Assembly (NCBI GenBank): GCA_035366835.1
Contig: DAOSIS010000005.1
Coordinates: 1 to 64,000, forward strand
Direction: 5' to 3'
Length of the DNA: 64,000 nucleotides
From: UBA6109 sp035366835
GTDB lineage: Bacteria; Desulfobacterota; Syntrophia; Syntrophales; UBA6109
Numbering within the stretch: the stretch's first letter is position 1; every line of letters begins with the position of its first letter. Shown here one piece after another: positions 45,871 through 53,930 of the stretch. The notes beneath the pieces are model-generated. The model worked only from the letters and a program-made list of their open reading frames with translations. It was not told the DNA's origin and made no database searches. The position numbers were made by a program, and so were the translations under genes.

Positions 45871-46698
45871 ATGAAGGTTCTGGAGGAGCGTCGCGGGCTC
45901 AGCGTCGCGCTGCTGCAGGTTCTGGAGAGGTTGCCGGTTCTTTCCTGCTACGCGAAGACCCACGGGTGGAACTACGTCGTCAGCTGGTTGCATCGCCTGA
46001 CGGGGATCGGCCTCGTCGTTTACCTGGGCATTCACCTTTACACCCTTTCGTCGCTTTCCACGCCGTCCGTCTACGACGCGAAGATGAGGATAATGTATCT
46101 GCCGATCGTCGTATTCCTTGCCTGGGCCTCGTCGCTGATGGTCGCGTTTCACGCCCTGAACGGAGGCCGGCTGATCCTTTACGAGTCCTTCGGAAACCGG
46201 AACGACGAGACGATGATCCGCTGGACCTTCGGCCTGACCGTCTCGTATGCGCTCCTGCTGGGCATTCTCATGCTGATGAACAATCAGAACGTTTCGGCGG
46301 TCTTCTTCTGGCTGCTGACATTTTTCGCCGGCCTGGCCACAGCGTACGCCGTTGCGTCCCGCATCTGGAACACCAAGCACTCGGCCTGGTGGAAGCTCCA
46401 GCGGATCAGCGGCGCCTTCCTGGTCATCGCGATTCCGGCGCATCTGGTCTTCTCGCACCTCAACCCGGGGATGGCGCAGGAGGCGCAGGCGGTGATCGCC
46501 CGCATGCAGAATCTCTTCATCCGCTTCGTCGATCTGGTCCTTGCGGCCGCGGCGCTGTACCACACCGGCTACGGGCTCTACTCGATCGCTACGGATTACG
46601 TCTCCGCCGGTGCGGTCCGGACGGCTCTGGCGGTCCTGATCGCCGTCGTCGTCGCCGTGTTCGGCTTTCTGGCGCTCAAGTTGACACTGTTCATCTAA
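45871..46698 (+). CDS. Complex II cytochrome b subunit, apparent SdhC-SdhD fusion
   Basis: The 275-residue membrane protein has about six or seven hydrophobic helices and two similar halves. The first has SWLHRLTGIGLVVYLGIHLY (residues 39-57) and AFHALNGGRLIL (92-103); the second has WKLQRISGAFLVIAIPAHLV (174-193) and LYHTGYGLYSI (229-239). Each half resembles a single SdhC or SdhD anchor with candidate heme histidines H55, H94, H191 and H231. It would anchor the flavoprotein and iron-sulfur subunits that follow and exchange electrons with quinone. GGGGGG upstream serves as a weak ribosome-binding site. Confidence 0.82.
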   Translation: MKVLEERRGLSVALLQVLERLPVLSCYAKTHGWNYVVSWLHRLTGIGLVVYLGIHLYTLSSLSTPSVYDAKMRIMYLPIVVFLAWASSLMVAFHALNGGRLILYESFGNRNDETMIRWTFGLTVSYALLLGILMLMNNQNVSAVFFWLLTFFAGLATAYAVASRIWNTKHSAWWKLQRISGAFLVIAIPAHLVFSHLNPGMAQEAQAVIARMQNLFIRFVDLVLAAAALYHTGYGLYSIATDYVSAGAVRTALAVLIAVVVAVFGFLALKLTLFI

Positions 46699-46715
46699 GA
46701 AAAGGGGGACGCGCG

Positions 46716-48512
46716 ATGGGAAACAAGCTGCAAATCTCTGCAACGCTGAACTGTGATGTCCTGATCGTCGGAGCCGGGGGCGCGGGTCTTCGCTGCGCCG
46801 CGCACCTTCTCGAACACAAGCCGAACTTGAAGATTTTCGCGGTGACGAAGGTGTCGCACCCGCAGAAGTCCCACACGAGCACGGCCCAGGGCGGGCTGGC
46901 CGCCGTGGATCCGAAGGACAAGACGGACAAGCCGATCTACCACATGTTCGATACCTGGAAGGGCGGGGACTGCTCTTCCGACCAGGACGTGGTCAAGAAG
47001 ATCGTCGAGGGCGGCTGGGACGAGATCCGCTGGCTGGAGGGCCGCGGGATGCACCTGAGCCGGGACGAGGAGGGAAACATCAGCAAGCGCCAGTTCGGGG
47101 GGCACACCAACGAATTCGGCAAGGGAGACGTGTTCCGCGCCGTCTTCGAGGCCGACCGGACGGGCAAGGGCATGATGGACACGGCCTGGGGCGAGGCGCT
47201 CAAGCACGGGTCGGTCTTCATCAATTCCGCGGTCGTCACGGAGCTCCTCTTCAACGAGGGGTGCTGCGTCGGCGCGGTGCTCTACAAGATCCGGGACGGC
47301 GAATTCGTCACGGTGCTGGCGAAGGCGACCGTTCTGGCGACGGGCGGCTCGGGTCAGGTTTTCCGGATCACGACGAACTGCCGCGGCAACACGGGCGACG
47401 GCATCGCCGTGGTTCTCCGTGCCGGACTGCCGGTCATGGACCCCGAGGCCGTCCAGTTTCACCCGACGGGGATCGTGGGGCCGGGGATCCTGGCCAGCGA
47501 GGCCCTGCGGAGCGAAGGCGGGATCCTGCGCAACAAGGACATGGAGCCGTTCATGGACCGCTACGCCCCGAAGATGAAGAACCTCGCGCCCCGGGACATC
47601 GTGGCCCGCTCCATCGAGACGGAGATCCGGGAAGGCCGTGGCATCATGAACCCCGACCACCAGATCGAGCACGTCTGGATCGACCTGCGGCATCTGCCGG
47701 ACTACGTCCACGAAGTGAAGCTCAAGGAAGTGGCGAGCTTCTTCAAGACTTACGCCAATCTGGATTCGCGCACGCAACTCTGCCCGGTGCGTCCTTCCAA
47801 CCACTACCACATGGGAGGCATTCCGACCAACGCCTTCGGGGAGGTCCAGGGCGACAGCGGCCGGATCGTGCCGGGCCTCTTCGCCGTGGGGGAATGCGCC
47901 TGTGCGAGCTTCCACGGATTCAACCGCCTGGGCACCAACTCCCTGCTGGAACTCCTGACGATGGGCCGGTACGTGGGAGAGCGCGTCGAGACCTATCTTT
48001 CGGAAAAGCCGATTTCCGCCCCCAAGGGCGCGGGCGAGGCGAGCCTGTCCCTGTTCTCGTCGTATCTGTCGGGAACGGGGAAGGAGAACGTCGGGCGGGT
48101 CCGTCTGGAGATGCGCGACATGATGACGCGCAAGGTCGGCGTTTTCCGGCACGAAAAGGGCGTCTCCGAAGCGATCCAGGAGTTGATGGCGTTCAAGGAG
48201 CGGGCGGGGAAGACGTCGGTATCGGTCCGGGATGCGAGATGGAACCAGGAATTGCTCGAGCGGTGGGAACTGGACAACCTGCTGGACAATGCCATGACCA
48301 TGGCCCAGGGGGCGCTGCTCAGGAAGGAATCGCGCGGCGCGCATTTCCGTGAGGACTACCCGGTGCGCAGCGACGAGTTCCAGTACCATACCCTCGTGTC
48401 CATGACCGAATTCGGCAAGGTGACCTTCGGGAGGCGTGCCATCGACATGAGCCTCTTCAACGCCAAGGACGAATACTCCGAGCACTTCAAGATCATCCCG
48501 AGGAAGTATTGA
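46716..48512 (+). CDS. sdhA: Succinate dehydrogenase/fumarate reductase flavoprotein subunit
   Basis: The 598-residue catalytic subunit oxidises succinate or reduces fumarate with covalently bound FAD. It has the dinucleotide fold DVLIVGAGGAGLRCA (residues 14-28), the FAD-attachment segment SHTSTAQGGLAAV (histidine near residue 53), the active-site QFHPTGIVGPG and SEALRSEGGILRN, and RPSNHYHMGGIPTN. All substrate residues I can place are present, so ordinary succinate/fumarate activity is expected. ATG 46716 follows AAAGGGGGA; the frame runs open far upstream in another gene. Confidence 0.94.
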   Translation: MGNKLQISATLNCDVLIVGAGGAGLRCAAHLLEHKPNLKIFAVTKVSHPQKSHTSTAQGGLAAVDPKDKTDKPIYHMFDTWKGGDCSSDQDVVKKIVEGGWDEIRWLEGRGMHLSRDEEGNISKRQFGGHTNEFGKGDVFRAVFEADRTGKGMMDTAWGEALKHGSVFINSAVVTELLFNEGCCVGAVLYKIRDGEFVTVLAKATVLATGGSGQVFRITTNCRGNTGDGIAVVLRAGLPVMDPEAVQFHPTGIVGPGILASEALRSEGGILRNKDMEPFMDRYAPKMKNLAPRDIVARSIETEIREGRGIMNPDHQIEHVWIDLRHLPDYVHEVKLKEVASFFKTYANLDSRTQLCPVRPSNHYHMGGIPTNAFGEVQGDSGRIVPGLFAVGECACASFHGFNRLGTNSLLELLTMGRYVGERVETYLSEKPISAPKGAGEASLSLFSSYLSGTGKENVGRVRLEMRDMMTRKVGVFRHEKGVSEAIQELMAFKERAGKTSVSVRDARWNQELLERWELDNLLDNAMTMAQGALLRKESRGAHFREDYPVRSDEFQYHTLVSMTEFGKVTFGRRAIDMSLFNAKDEYSEHFKIIPRKY

Positions 48513-48548
48513 ATGAAGGCTTCTTCGCCGCAAATACAGGAGGAAGGT

Positions 48549-49259
48549 ATGTCCAAGATCTTCTCGCTGACCCTGACGATCAAGCGCTACGATCCCGATG
48601 CGGAGAAAACCTGGTTCCAAACCTACAAACTGGAGGCGGGGGGCATCCTGCGCTTCGTCGATCTGTTCCGGAGAATCAACGTGGAGCAGGACGCCACGCT
48701 GAGCTGGGCGTCCTCGTGCGAACACGGGCAGTGCGGGAGCTGTTCCGTGAAGATCAACGGCCGGCCGATGCTGGCCTGCGAGCTTCTGGTGGAAAACGCC
48801 GTCGAGCTGTTCGGCACCACGGAATTCAAGATCGAGCCCGTGACGGTCGCTCCGGTGATCCGGGACCTGGTCGTGGATTGGGAAAAGGCCTACGAACGGG
48901 TCCACCGCGCGAAACCCTACGTGATTTCGCCCAAGCAGCTTCCGCCCGGCGTCACGGAGCACGTCATTTCCCCGCAGGAAATCGCCAGGTACGAAGACGC
49001 CACGCGCTGCATCAACTGCTTCTGCTGCGCCACCGCCTGCATCAGCTCCCACAGGAGCTTCATCGGCCCCAATGCCGCCATGGCCAGCATCGTGCGCATG
49101 ATGGATACGAGGGAAACGGCGAAGGAGGAAAGACTGGATCTCCTGTACAGCGAAGAGGGGGTCTACCGCTGCCACACCTCGAAGGCCTGCACGCACGTCT
49201 GCCCCAAGAAGATCGACGTGGCCCACTTCATCGCCCTGGCGAAGGAAGGGGAGTTTTGA
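48549..49259 (+). CDS. sdhB: Succinate dehydrogenase/fumarate reductase iron-sulfur subunit
   Basis: This 236-residue protein passes electrons between flavin and quinone. The N-terminal domain holds the 2Fe-2S ligands in SSCEHGQCGSCSVKI and LAC (residues 56-78). The C-terminal domain holds CINCFCCATACI (about 155-166) and CHTSKACTHVCPKKID (about 210-225) for the 4Fe-4S and third clusters. ATG 48549 is chosen because AGGAGG at 48538-48543 precedes it; 12 extra residues upstream are in frame. Gene order is cytochrome, A, B. Confidence 0.93.
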   Translation: MSKIFSLTLTIKRYDPDAEKTWFQTYKLEAGGILRFVDLFRRINVEQDATLSWASSCEHGQCGSCSVKINGRPMLACELLVENAVELFGTTEFKIEPVTVAPVIRDLVVDWEKAYERVHRAKPYVISPKQLPPGVTEHVISPQEIARYEDATRCINCFCCATACISSHRSFIGPNAAMASIVRMMDTRETAKEERLDLLYSEEGVYRCHTSKACTHVCPKKIDVAHFIALAKEGEF

Positions 49260-49330
49260 TCGCTCGGGTGACCTGACTGCGGAGAGGCGATCGACGCCGC
49301 CCGCCGAACTTCGGAACAGGAGGGAAGACC

Positions 49331-50680
49331 ATGCCGAAGGAAATTCTCGCCGACCAACTGGCAAAATATTTCTGCGGGCTTCGCTTCGAAGACCTGGGAA
49401 AAGAGCATGTCGCCAACATGAAGGGGTACATCCTGGACTGGCTGGGTTCGGCCTACGCGGGCAGGGATCTGCCGCCGGTCCGGATGATGCGGAGCGTCGC
49501 CGGTAGTCTCGGCGGCAAGCCGGAGTCGACCTCCATTCCCGACGGCACCAAGACCAGCTGCATCCTGGCGGCGCTGGTGAACGGCGCGACATCCCACGTC
49601 GTCGAGATGGACGACCTGCACCGGGAGTCGATCCTTCATCCGGCCTGCGCCATCCTTCCCGCGGTCCTCGCCCTTGGGGAGCGGCAGCACGCCCCGGGCA
49701 GGGATCTGATCCTTGCGGCCTCCGCCGGCTACGAAGTGGGCATCCGCGTGGCCCTGGCCGTGGGGACGAGCCATTACTACTCCTGGCATACGACGGCGAC
49801 CTGCGGGACCTACGGCGCGGCGGCGGGTGCGGCCAAGCTGCTGGGCCTCGACGAGGATCAATTCGCATGGGCCCTGGGGTCGGCGGGAACGCAGGCGGCC
49901 GGACTCTGGGAATTCCTGGTGGAATGCGCCATGAGCAAGCAGCTCCACCCGGGCAAGGCGGCGATGAACGGTCTCCTGGCGGCCCTGCTGGCGAAGGAGG
50001 GGTTCACGGGCGCACGCAGGATCCTGGAAGGCGAGAAGGGGTTCTTCCGCGCCACGTCGAAGAACTTCGATGAGGGCAAGTGCACGGCGGACCTCGGAAA
50101 GGTCTTCCACGGCGACCGCAATTCCATCAAGTACCACGCCTCCTGCGGTCACACCCACTCCGCCATCGACGCCGTGCAGCTGGCCACCGGCGGCAGGACC
50201 CTGAAAGCGGCGGAGGTCGCGGACGTCCGCATCCAGGTTTATCAGGCGGCGATCGACCTCCTGGGGAACGTCGAGGCGAAGTCGCCGTACCTCGCGAAAT
50301 TCAATCTGCCGTTCTGCATCGCCACGGCGCTGCTCTTCGGGCACGTCCGGCTGGACGATTTCAGCGAAGCGCGCCTGGCCGACGCCGAGATCCGGAACCT
50401 GATGTCCAAGGTTTCTTTCACGGTCGATCCCGAATTGACGAAGGCCTATCCGCGCAAGTGGCCCGCCCGCGTGACGATCACCCTTGCCGACGGTCGGAAG
50501 CTGGAGGCCTGCAACGAATACCCGAAAGGCGATCCGGAAAATCCCCTGACGGCGTCCGAACTGGTCGCGAAATTCAAGAGCCTTACCGCCGGGATTCTCT
50601 CCGGGGCGCAGGCAGACCGGATCGTCGAGAAGGTGATGAATCTGGAAAAGATCGCCGATGCAAACGAACTGCTCTCGTGA
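49331..50680 (+). CDS. MmgE/PrpD family protein
   Basis: The 449-residue product belongs to the MmgE/PrpD superfamily, whose known members include 2-methylcitrate dehydratase, cis-aconitate decarboxylase and iminodisuccinate epimerase. Recognisable segments are ILDWLGSAYAGRDLPP near residue 34, NGATSHVVEMDDLHRESILHP near residue 83, the TATCGTYGAAAGAAKLLG region and KYHASCGHTHSAIDAV. No other methylcitrate-cycle gene is nearby, so a strict PrpD role is unlikely. It lies 71 bases after sdhB with AGGAGGG at 49318-49324 and probably shares the complex II transcript. The substrate is unknown. Confidence 0.85.
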   Translation: MPKEILADQLAKYFCGLRFEDLGKEHVANMKGYILDWLGSAYAGRDLPPVRMMRSVAGSLGGKPESTSIPDGTKTSCILAALVNGATSHVVEMDDLHRESILHPACAILPAVLALGERQHAPGRDLILAASAGYEVGIRVALAVGTSHYYSWHTTATCGTYGAAAGAAKLLGLDEDQFAWALGSAGTQAAGLWEFLVECAMSKQLHPGKAAMNGLLAALLAKEGFTGARRILEGEKGFFRATSKNFDEGKCTADLGKVFHGDRNSIKYHASCGHTHSAIDAVQLATGGRTLKAAEVADVRIQVYQAAIDLLGNVEAKSPYLAKFNLPFCIATALLFGHVRLDDFSEARLADAEIRNLMSKVSFTVDPELTKAYPRKWPARVTITLADGRKLEACNEYPKGDPENPLTASELVAKFKSLTAGILSGAQADRIVEKVMNLEKIADANELLS

Positions 50681-50744
50681 GCGGCTTTTCCCGTTCCGGA
50701 TTGCGAGTCCGGCGGATGAAAAATGAAGACTGAGGAGGTATGTC

Positions 50745-51632
50745 ATGGCCGGGAAAGAATTGCACGGCATCTTCCCCTATCTCGTCACACCCCTGGATGA
50801 ACAGGGACACCTCAAGGAGCAGGTGCTGGCCGATGTCGTCGATCACCTCATCCGTCAGGGCGTCCACGGCGTCACGCCGCTGGGCAGCACCGGCGAGGCC
50901 CCCTATCTGGACTGGGCGACGAGAAAGAAAACCGTGGAGGTTGTCGTGAACGCCGCGGCCGGGCGCGTCCCGGTCGTCGCGGGGATCTGCAACATGTCGA
51001 CACCGGGGGCCGTGCGTGAGGCCGTGGAAATCGAGAAACTGGGCGTCGACGGCATCCTGACCATCATGCCCAGCTACTTCCCCTTGGGAGAGCCGCAGGT
51101 CGTCGGCCACTTCCGCGCCATCGCCAAGGCCGTGAACTGCCCCATCACGCTCTACACCAATCCGAAATTCCAGACCTGGGACTTCACGGTGGATGCGTTG
51201 AAGCAGCTCGCCGAGGAACCGAACATCCAGTACCTGAAAGATGCTTCCGGAAACGTCGGGAAGATCATGTCCATTGTCTCCACGCTCGGCAGCCGGATCA
51301 AGATCTTCAGCGATACCTCTTCCGTCCCGCTGTTCATGTTCCTGATCGGGGGCGCCGGCTGGATGTCGGGGCCCGCCTGCATCATACCGAAGCAGAGCAT
51401 CGAGCTCTACGAAACGGCGAGGCAGAAGAGATGGGAGGAGGCGGCGCAGCTGCAGATCAAGCAGTGGCCCATGAACGTCGCCTTCCAGCGGTTCTCCCTG
51501 TCGGCCTGCGTGAAGGCGGGTCTGGAAATGCAGGGATTTCCCGTAGGGCCCCCCATGCCGCCGCAAAAGCGGCTGAACCCCGAGGAGAGAAAGGCCCTGG
51601 AAAAGATCCTCCGGGACATCGGCGCGCTGTAA
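50745..51632 (+). CDS. DapA/NanA family Schiff-base aldolase
   Basis: The 295-residue TIM-barrel protein belongs to the dihydrodipicolinate synthase/N-acetylneuraminate lyase family, which joins or splits pyruvate and aldehydes through a lysine Schiff base. It has the carboxylate-binding LGSTGEAPYL (about residue 46), tyrosine in TLYTNPKFQTW (about 135) and the Schiff-base lysine in YLKDASGNVGKI (about 163). It is not placed with lysine genes; being downstream of MmgE/PrpD, a catabolic oxoacid aldolase or dehydratase is more likely than DapA itself. GAGGAGG precedes the ATG. A terminator follows. Confidence 0.86.
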   Translation: MAGKELHGIFPYLVTPLDEQGHLKEQVLADVVDHLIRQGVHGVTPLGSTGEAPYLDWATRKKTVEVVVNAAAGRVPVVAGICNMSTPGAVREAVEIEKLGVDGILTIMPSYFPLGEPQVVGHFRAIAKAVNCPITLYTNPKFQTWDFTVDALKQLAEEPNIQYLKDASGNVGKIMSIVSTLGSRIKIFSDTSSVPLFMFLIGGAGWMSGPACIIPKQSIELYETARQKRWEEAAQLQIKQWPMNVAFQRFSLSACVKAGLEMQGFPVGPPMPPQKRLNPEERKALEKILRDIGAL

Positions 51633-51674
51633 TCTCCACTGTGCGACGCAAACCGGACCGTTCTGTCGGACTGA

Positions 51675-51716
51675 AGGAAGAGCCGGGTGGACCGTCTGAC
51701 CCACCGGGCTCTTCCT
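51675..51716. terminator. Bidirectional terminator between convergent genes
   Basis: AGGAAGAGCC (51675-51684) with GGGTGG pairs with CCACC and GGCTCTTCCT (ending 51716), giving a stem of about 15 bp with one mismatch. It lies between the DapA-like gene (+) and the lipoprotein gene (-), where it can serve both strands; T-runs are short. Confidence 0.65.
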
Positions 51717-51743
51717 GTCCGCGGTGGATTCTTTCGGTGACGG

Positions 51744-53051
51744 CTACGGAAGGCCGGCCAGCTTTCTCGCCAGGGACGGCACGCCGTTGAGCAGTTCCTC
51801 TTCCTTGCCCATCGAGCTTCTCAGCGATCCGATGCCGAGCGTTCCCAGCGACTGGATGTCCGTCCGCTTCGCCTGAAGGACGTACAGGCTGCCGAGCACC
51901 GCCAGCTTTCCCGTCACCGTTTCGTTGGCCGCCAGCCACTTTCCCATTTGGACGGCCTGGCCTTCGTCGATCATTCCCGATTGCTGAAGTTTCAACTCCT
52001 CCATCACCTGGACGATATTCTCCCGGTTCACGAGCAGGAACTTGCCCAGTTCGTGGAGTTCCTCACGCAACGCCTCGGTCAGAATCATGGCGACGACATT
52101 GAGCTGTTCGCCGGCGTCGAAGTCGTACACGACGAGACGGCTTTTTCCCGTCGTACCGGCCTGGTGCTCTTCGAGCATGGCCTGGAGACCGGGGGGGATT
52201 TCATCCTTTGCCGGCTTGTCCGTCCGAAGGTCCGCCCTCCTTTCTGGCGGCGGTGCCGCAGGGGCAGGGGGCGACGGTGTCTTGGACGGCGCCTTCTCCG
52301 GAGCGGGGACGGGCTGCAGCAAATCGCGTTCGGTCGGCTTTGCCTCCTCCACGGGCCGGGCGGATGAGGCCGGGGGCGTCCTCTCCACGGCGGGCAGGGG
52401 CGGCCGTTCCGGCGCTTTCGGGTCCGTCCCCCCGGGAACCGCTTTTCCCTTCCGGACCGCTGTCGCGAACATGTCTCCCTTGGCCGCCATGAACAGCTTC
52501 CGATAGGCATTCCGCATCATTTCCTGCGAGCGGGCCACGCCCTCCGCAAAGGATTCGCCTACGGTCGTGGTTGAAGCGATGCTTTCCCGGAAGATCCTGC
52601 CGGAAGAGAGGCTGATGATGATCTGCTCGGCGGATAAGACGCTCCTTACGGGGAACTTGCGTTCGAAGATGTTGATGTAGTCCGCATGCAGGGCGCGGCC
52701 GACGTCCTTGGCCAGCTTCCAGTTGCCAGCGGACCATCGCCACCCCTCGATGTCCTGATTCCCCAACACGGCGGCGACCTCGTCCCGGGGGATGACCTGG
52801 TAGAATCCTTTCATCTGCAGCGTTCTGGAAACGTGCCGATATTGGTTATCGGAGAAGTCCTTGTCCGACACGGGCCATGCGCCGGCCGGATGAGGCGTGG
52901 AGGTGACCGGAAGCACGAAGACGCGGAGCTTCGCCGTCGGCGGCGGTGCCGGAAGCGTATTCAACCGGATTTCCGAGCATCCCGCGAGGATGGCGGTAAG
53001 GCACATCGTCAAAAGGGAGGCAACCGCCAGGCGCGGAAACGGCTCCTTCAT
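51744..53051 (-). CDS. Lipoprotein with CsgG/LpoB-like domain and proline-rich linker
   Basis: The 435-residue product starts with a lipoprotein signal (LTMCLTAILAGCSE; lipobox LAGC, lipidated cysteine about residue 24). A first domain to about residue 200 includes YRHVSRTLQMKGFYQVIPRDEV. It is followed by a proline/alanine-rich linker (about residues 205-295). The C-terminal domain has GKFLLVNRENIVQVMEELKL and GMIDEGQAVQMGKWLAA, typical of CsgG, FlgO and LpoB-like proteins that bind partners at the outer membrane. The start follows AAGGAGCG on the minus strand. A periplasm-facing scaffold or secretion role is inferred. Confidence 0.68.
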   Translation of the reverse strand: MKEPFPRLAVASLLTMCLTAILAGCSEIRLNTLPAPPPTAKLRVFVLPVTSTPHPAGAWPVSDKDFSDNQYRHVSRTLQMKGFYQVIPRDEVAAVLGNQDIEGWRWSAGNWKLAKDVGRALHADYINIFERKFPVRSVLSAEQIIISLSSGRIFRESIASTTTVGESFAEGVARSQEMMRNAYRKLFMAAKGDMFATAVRKGKAVPGGTDPKAPERPPLPAVERTPPASSARPVEEAKPTERDLLQPVPAPEKAPSKTPSPPAPAAPPPERRADLRTDKPAKDEIPPGLQAMLEEHQAGTTGKSRLVVYDFDAGEQLNVVAMILTEALREELHELGKFLLVNRENIVQVMEELKLQQSGMIDEGQAVQMGKWLAANETVTGKLAVLGSLYVLQAKRTDIQSLGTLGIGSLRSSMGKEEELLNGVPSLARKLAGLP

Positions 53052-53068
53052 GGAACGCTCCTTGGACG

Positions 53069-53488
53069 CTATTTCACGAGCATCACCGGTGACGGGCACA
53101 GCAGCACCACCTTGTAGCTGATGGTGCCCCATCCCTGCGTCAGGTCTTTCGGATCGATGCGGTGGGAATTCATGACGACGACGTCCACCTTCCGGGCGGT
53201 CACATATTTCAGGATTTCCTTGACGCGGTCGCCGAAAATGATCTCTTTGCGGACGCTGACGGAGGTTTTCTTGGAAGAAGCCGCCAGTTTGTCGAGCGCA
53301 CGTTCGGCGCGTTTTTCCATTTTGCGGTAAAAGCTTTCAAGCTCGGAGAACTCCACATCGGCGACAGTCTGTATCACGTGGAGCAGCGTCAGGGAAGCGC
53401 CGGAGCATGCGGCCATCCGCATTGCGACGTCGATGGCCTTCTTGTTCTTGTTCGAAAAATCTACGGGGACCAGAATGTGCTGAAACAT
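53069..53488 (-). CDS. Universal stress protein, UspA family
   Basis: The 139-residue product has the family start MFQHILVPVDFSNKNKKAID, TLLHVIQ near residue 35 and VDVVVMNSHR near residue 100. The ATP-binding glycine motif GxxGx9G(S/T) of ATP-type members is degraded here (GWGTISYKVVLLCPSPVMLV), so nucleotide binding is doubtful. It is the first gene of a minus-strand pair, 17 bases before the lipoprotein gene, and has its own promoter upstream. Confidence 0.88.
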   Translation of the reverse strand: MFQHILVPVDFSNKNKKAIDVAMRMAACSGASLTLLHVIQTVADVEFSELESFYRKMEKRAERALDKLAASSKKTSVSVRKEIIFGDRVKEILKYVTARKVDVVVMNSHRIDPKDLTQGWGTISYKVVLLCPSPVMLVK

Positions 53489-53544
53489 GGCCGTCTGAAC
53501 CTCCTCTTCAATCCACCGAACGTTTTGGGTGCGCGGTGATCGTC

Positions 53545-53573
53545 ATTATAAGAGCAAGAGCGATCCGATGCAA
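53545..53573 (-). promoter_or_regulatory. Minus-strand promoter for the stress protein gene
   Basis: On the minus strand, TTGCAT (53573-53568) and a perfect TATAAT (53550-53545) are 17 bases apart, giving a start near 53538, about 50 bases before the UspA-family ATG. Confidence 0.6.
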
Positions 53574-53632
53574 TAACGACTATCGGCCTGCGAACCAAAC
53601 CGAAATTCCGGATCGGGCGCCGCGAAATATGA

Positions 53633-53674
53633 TGGTAAAAAAGATTTACCACACCTGGTAAAAGATCATTACCA
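53633..53674 (+). promoter_or_regulatory. Two tandem 19-bp operators, TGGTAA-N7-TTACCA
   Basis: Two palindromes of identical format occur at 53633-53651 and 53656-53674: TGGTAA, seven bases, TTACCA. Their centres are 23 bp apart, about two helical turns, which allows side-by-side dimer binding. They lie between the minus-strand promoter and the malic enzyme gene, within a 442-base gap that otherwise holds no gene. The half-site format is of the sort bound by winged-helix regulators such as GntR/FadR types, but the regulator is not in the window. Confidence 0.7.
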
Positions 53675-53769
53675 TCAGATGGACACCCACAGGCCATGTT
53701 CATAAAAAAATAAATATAATTAAATATTTAAAAGTATTTTGTGGCCGGAGACGAACGCCCCTTTTTTTC

Positions 53770-53798
53770 TTGACTATTGCATTTCATTATTATAAAAG
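53770..53798 (+). promoter_or_regulatory. Candidate promoter for the malic enzyme operon
   Basis: TTGACT (53770-53775) is followed by TATAAA after 15 bases or TAAAAG after 17. A very AT-rich tract at 53700-53745 just upstream resembles an UP element for the alpha subunit. A second possible -10, TACAAT, lies at 53812-53817. The leader to 53930 shows no strong fold. Confidence 0.5.
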
Positions 53799-53930
53799 GT
53801 CAATGCTTTTATACAATGCGTATATGTTCATGACGACAGAATTCGCAAAAACAATTCACCCAGCCCATTTCCCAACGTTCAGCACGAGTCTTTGAATCCT
53901 AATTCTTCTGAGAGAAAGGAGCACCCCAGC

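Noticed and set aside
45966..46715. Long N-terminal extension of the first SdhA frame
   Set aside because: It overlaps the cytochrome b gene in another register and has no family similarity; ATG 46716 fits the family.
46695..49868. Open frame of 1057 codons opposite the first complex II operon
   Set aside because: It is antisense to three well-identified genes and shows no motif.
49331..50680. Assignment of the MmgE/PrpD protein as 2-methylcitrate dehydratase
   Set aside because: No methylcitrate synthase or methylisocitrate lyase is nearby, and the superfamily covers several reactions.
50745..51632. Assignment of the aldolase as lysine-pathway DapA
   Set aside because: The context is catabolic with no lysine genes, and the family includes many oxoacid aldolases; left at family level.
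53633..53674. Possible start of a CRISPR array because of the two similar repeats
   Set aside because: There are only two copies, each internally palindromic, 19 bp long and 4 bp apart; no spacers or cas genes.
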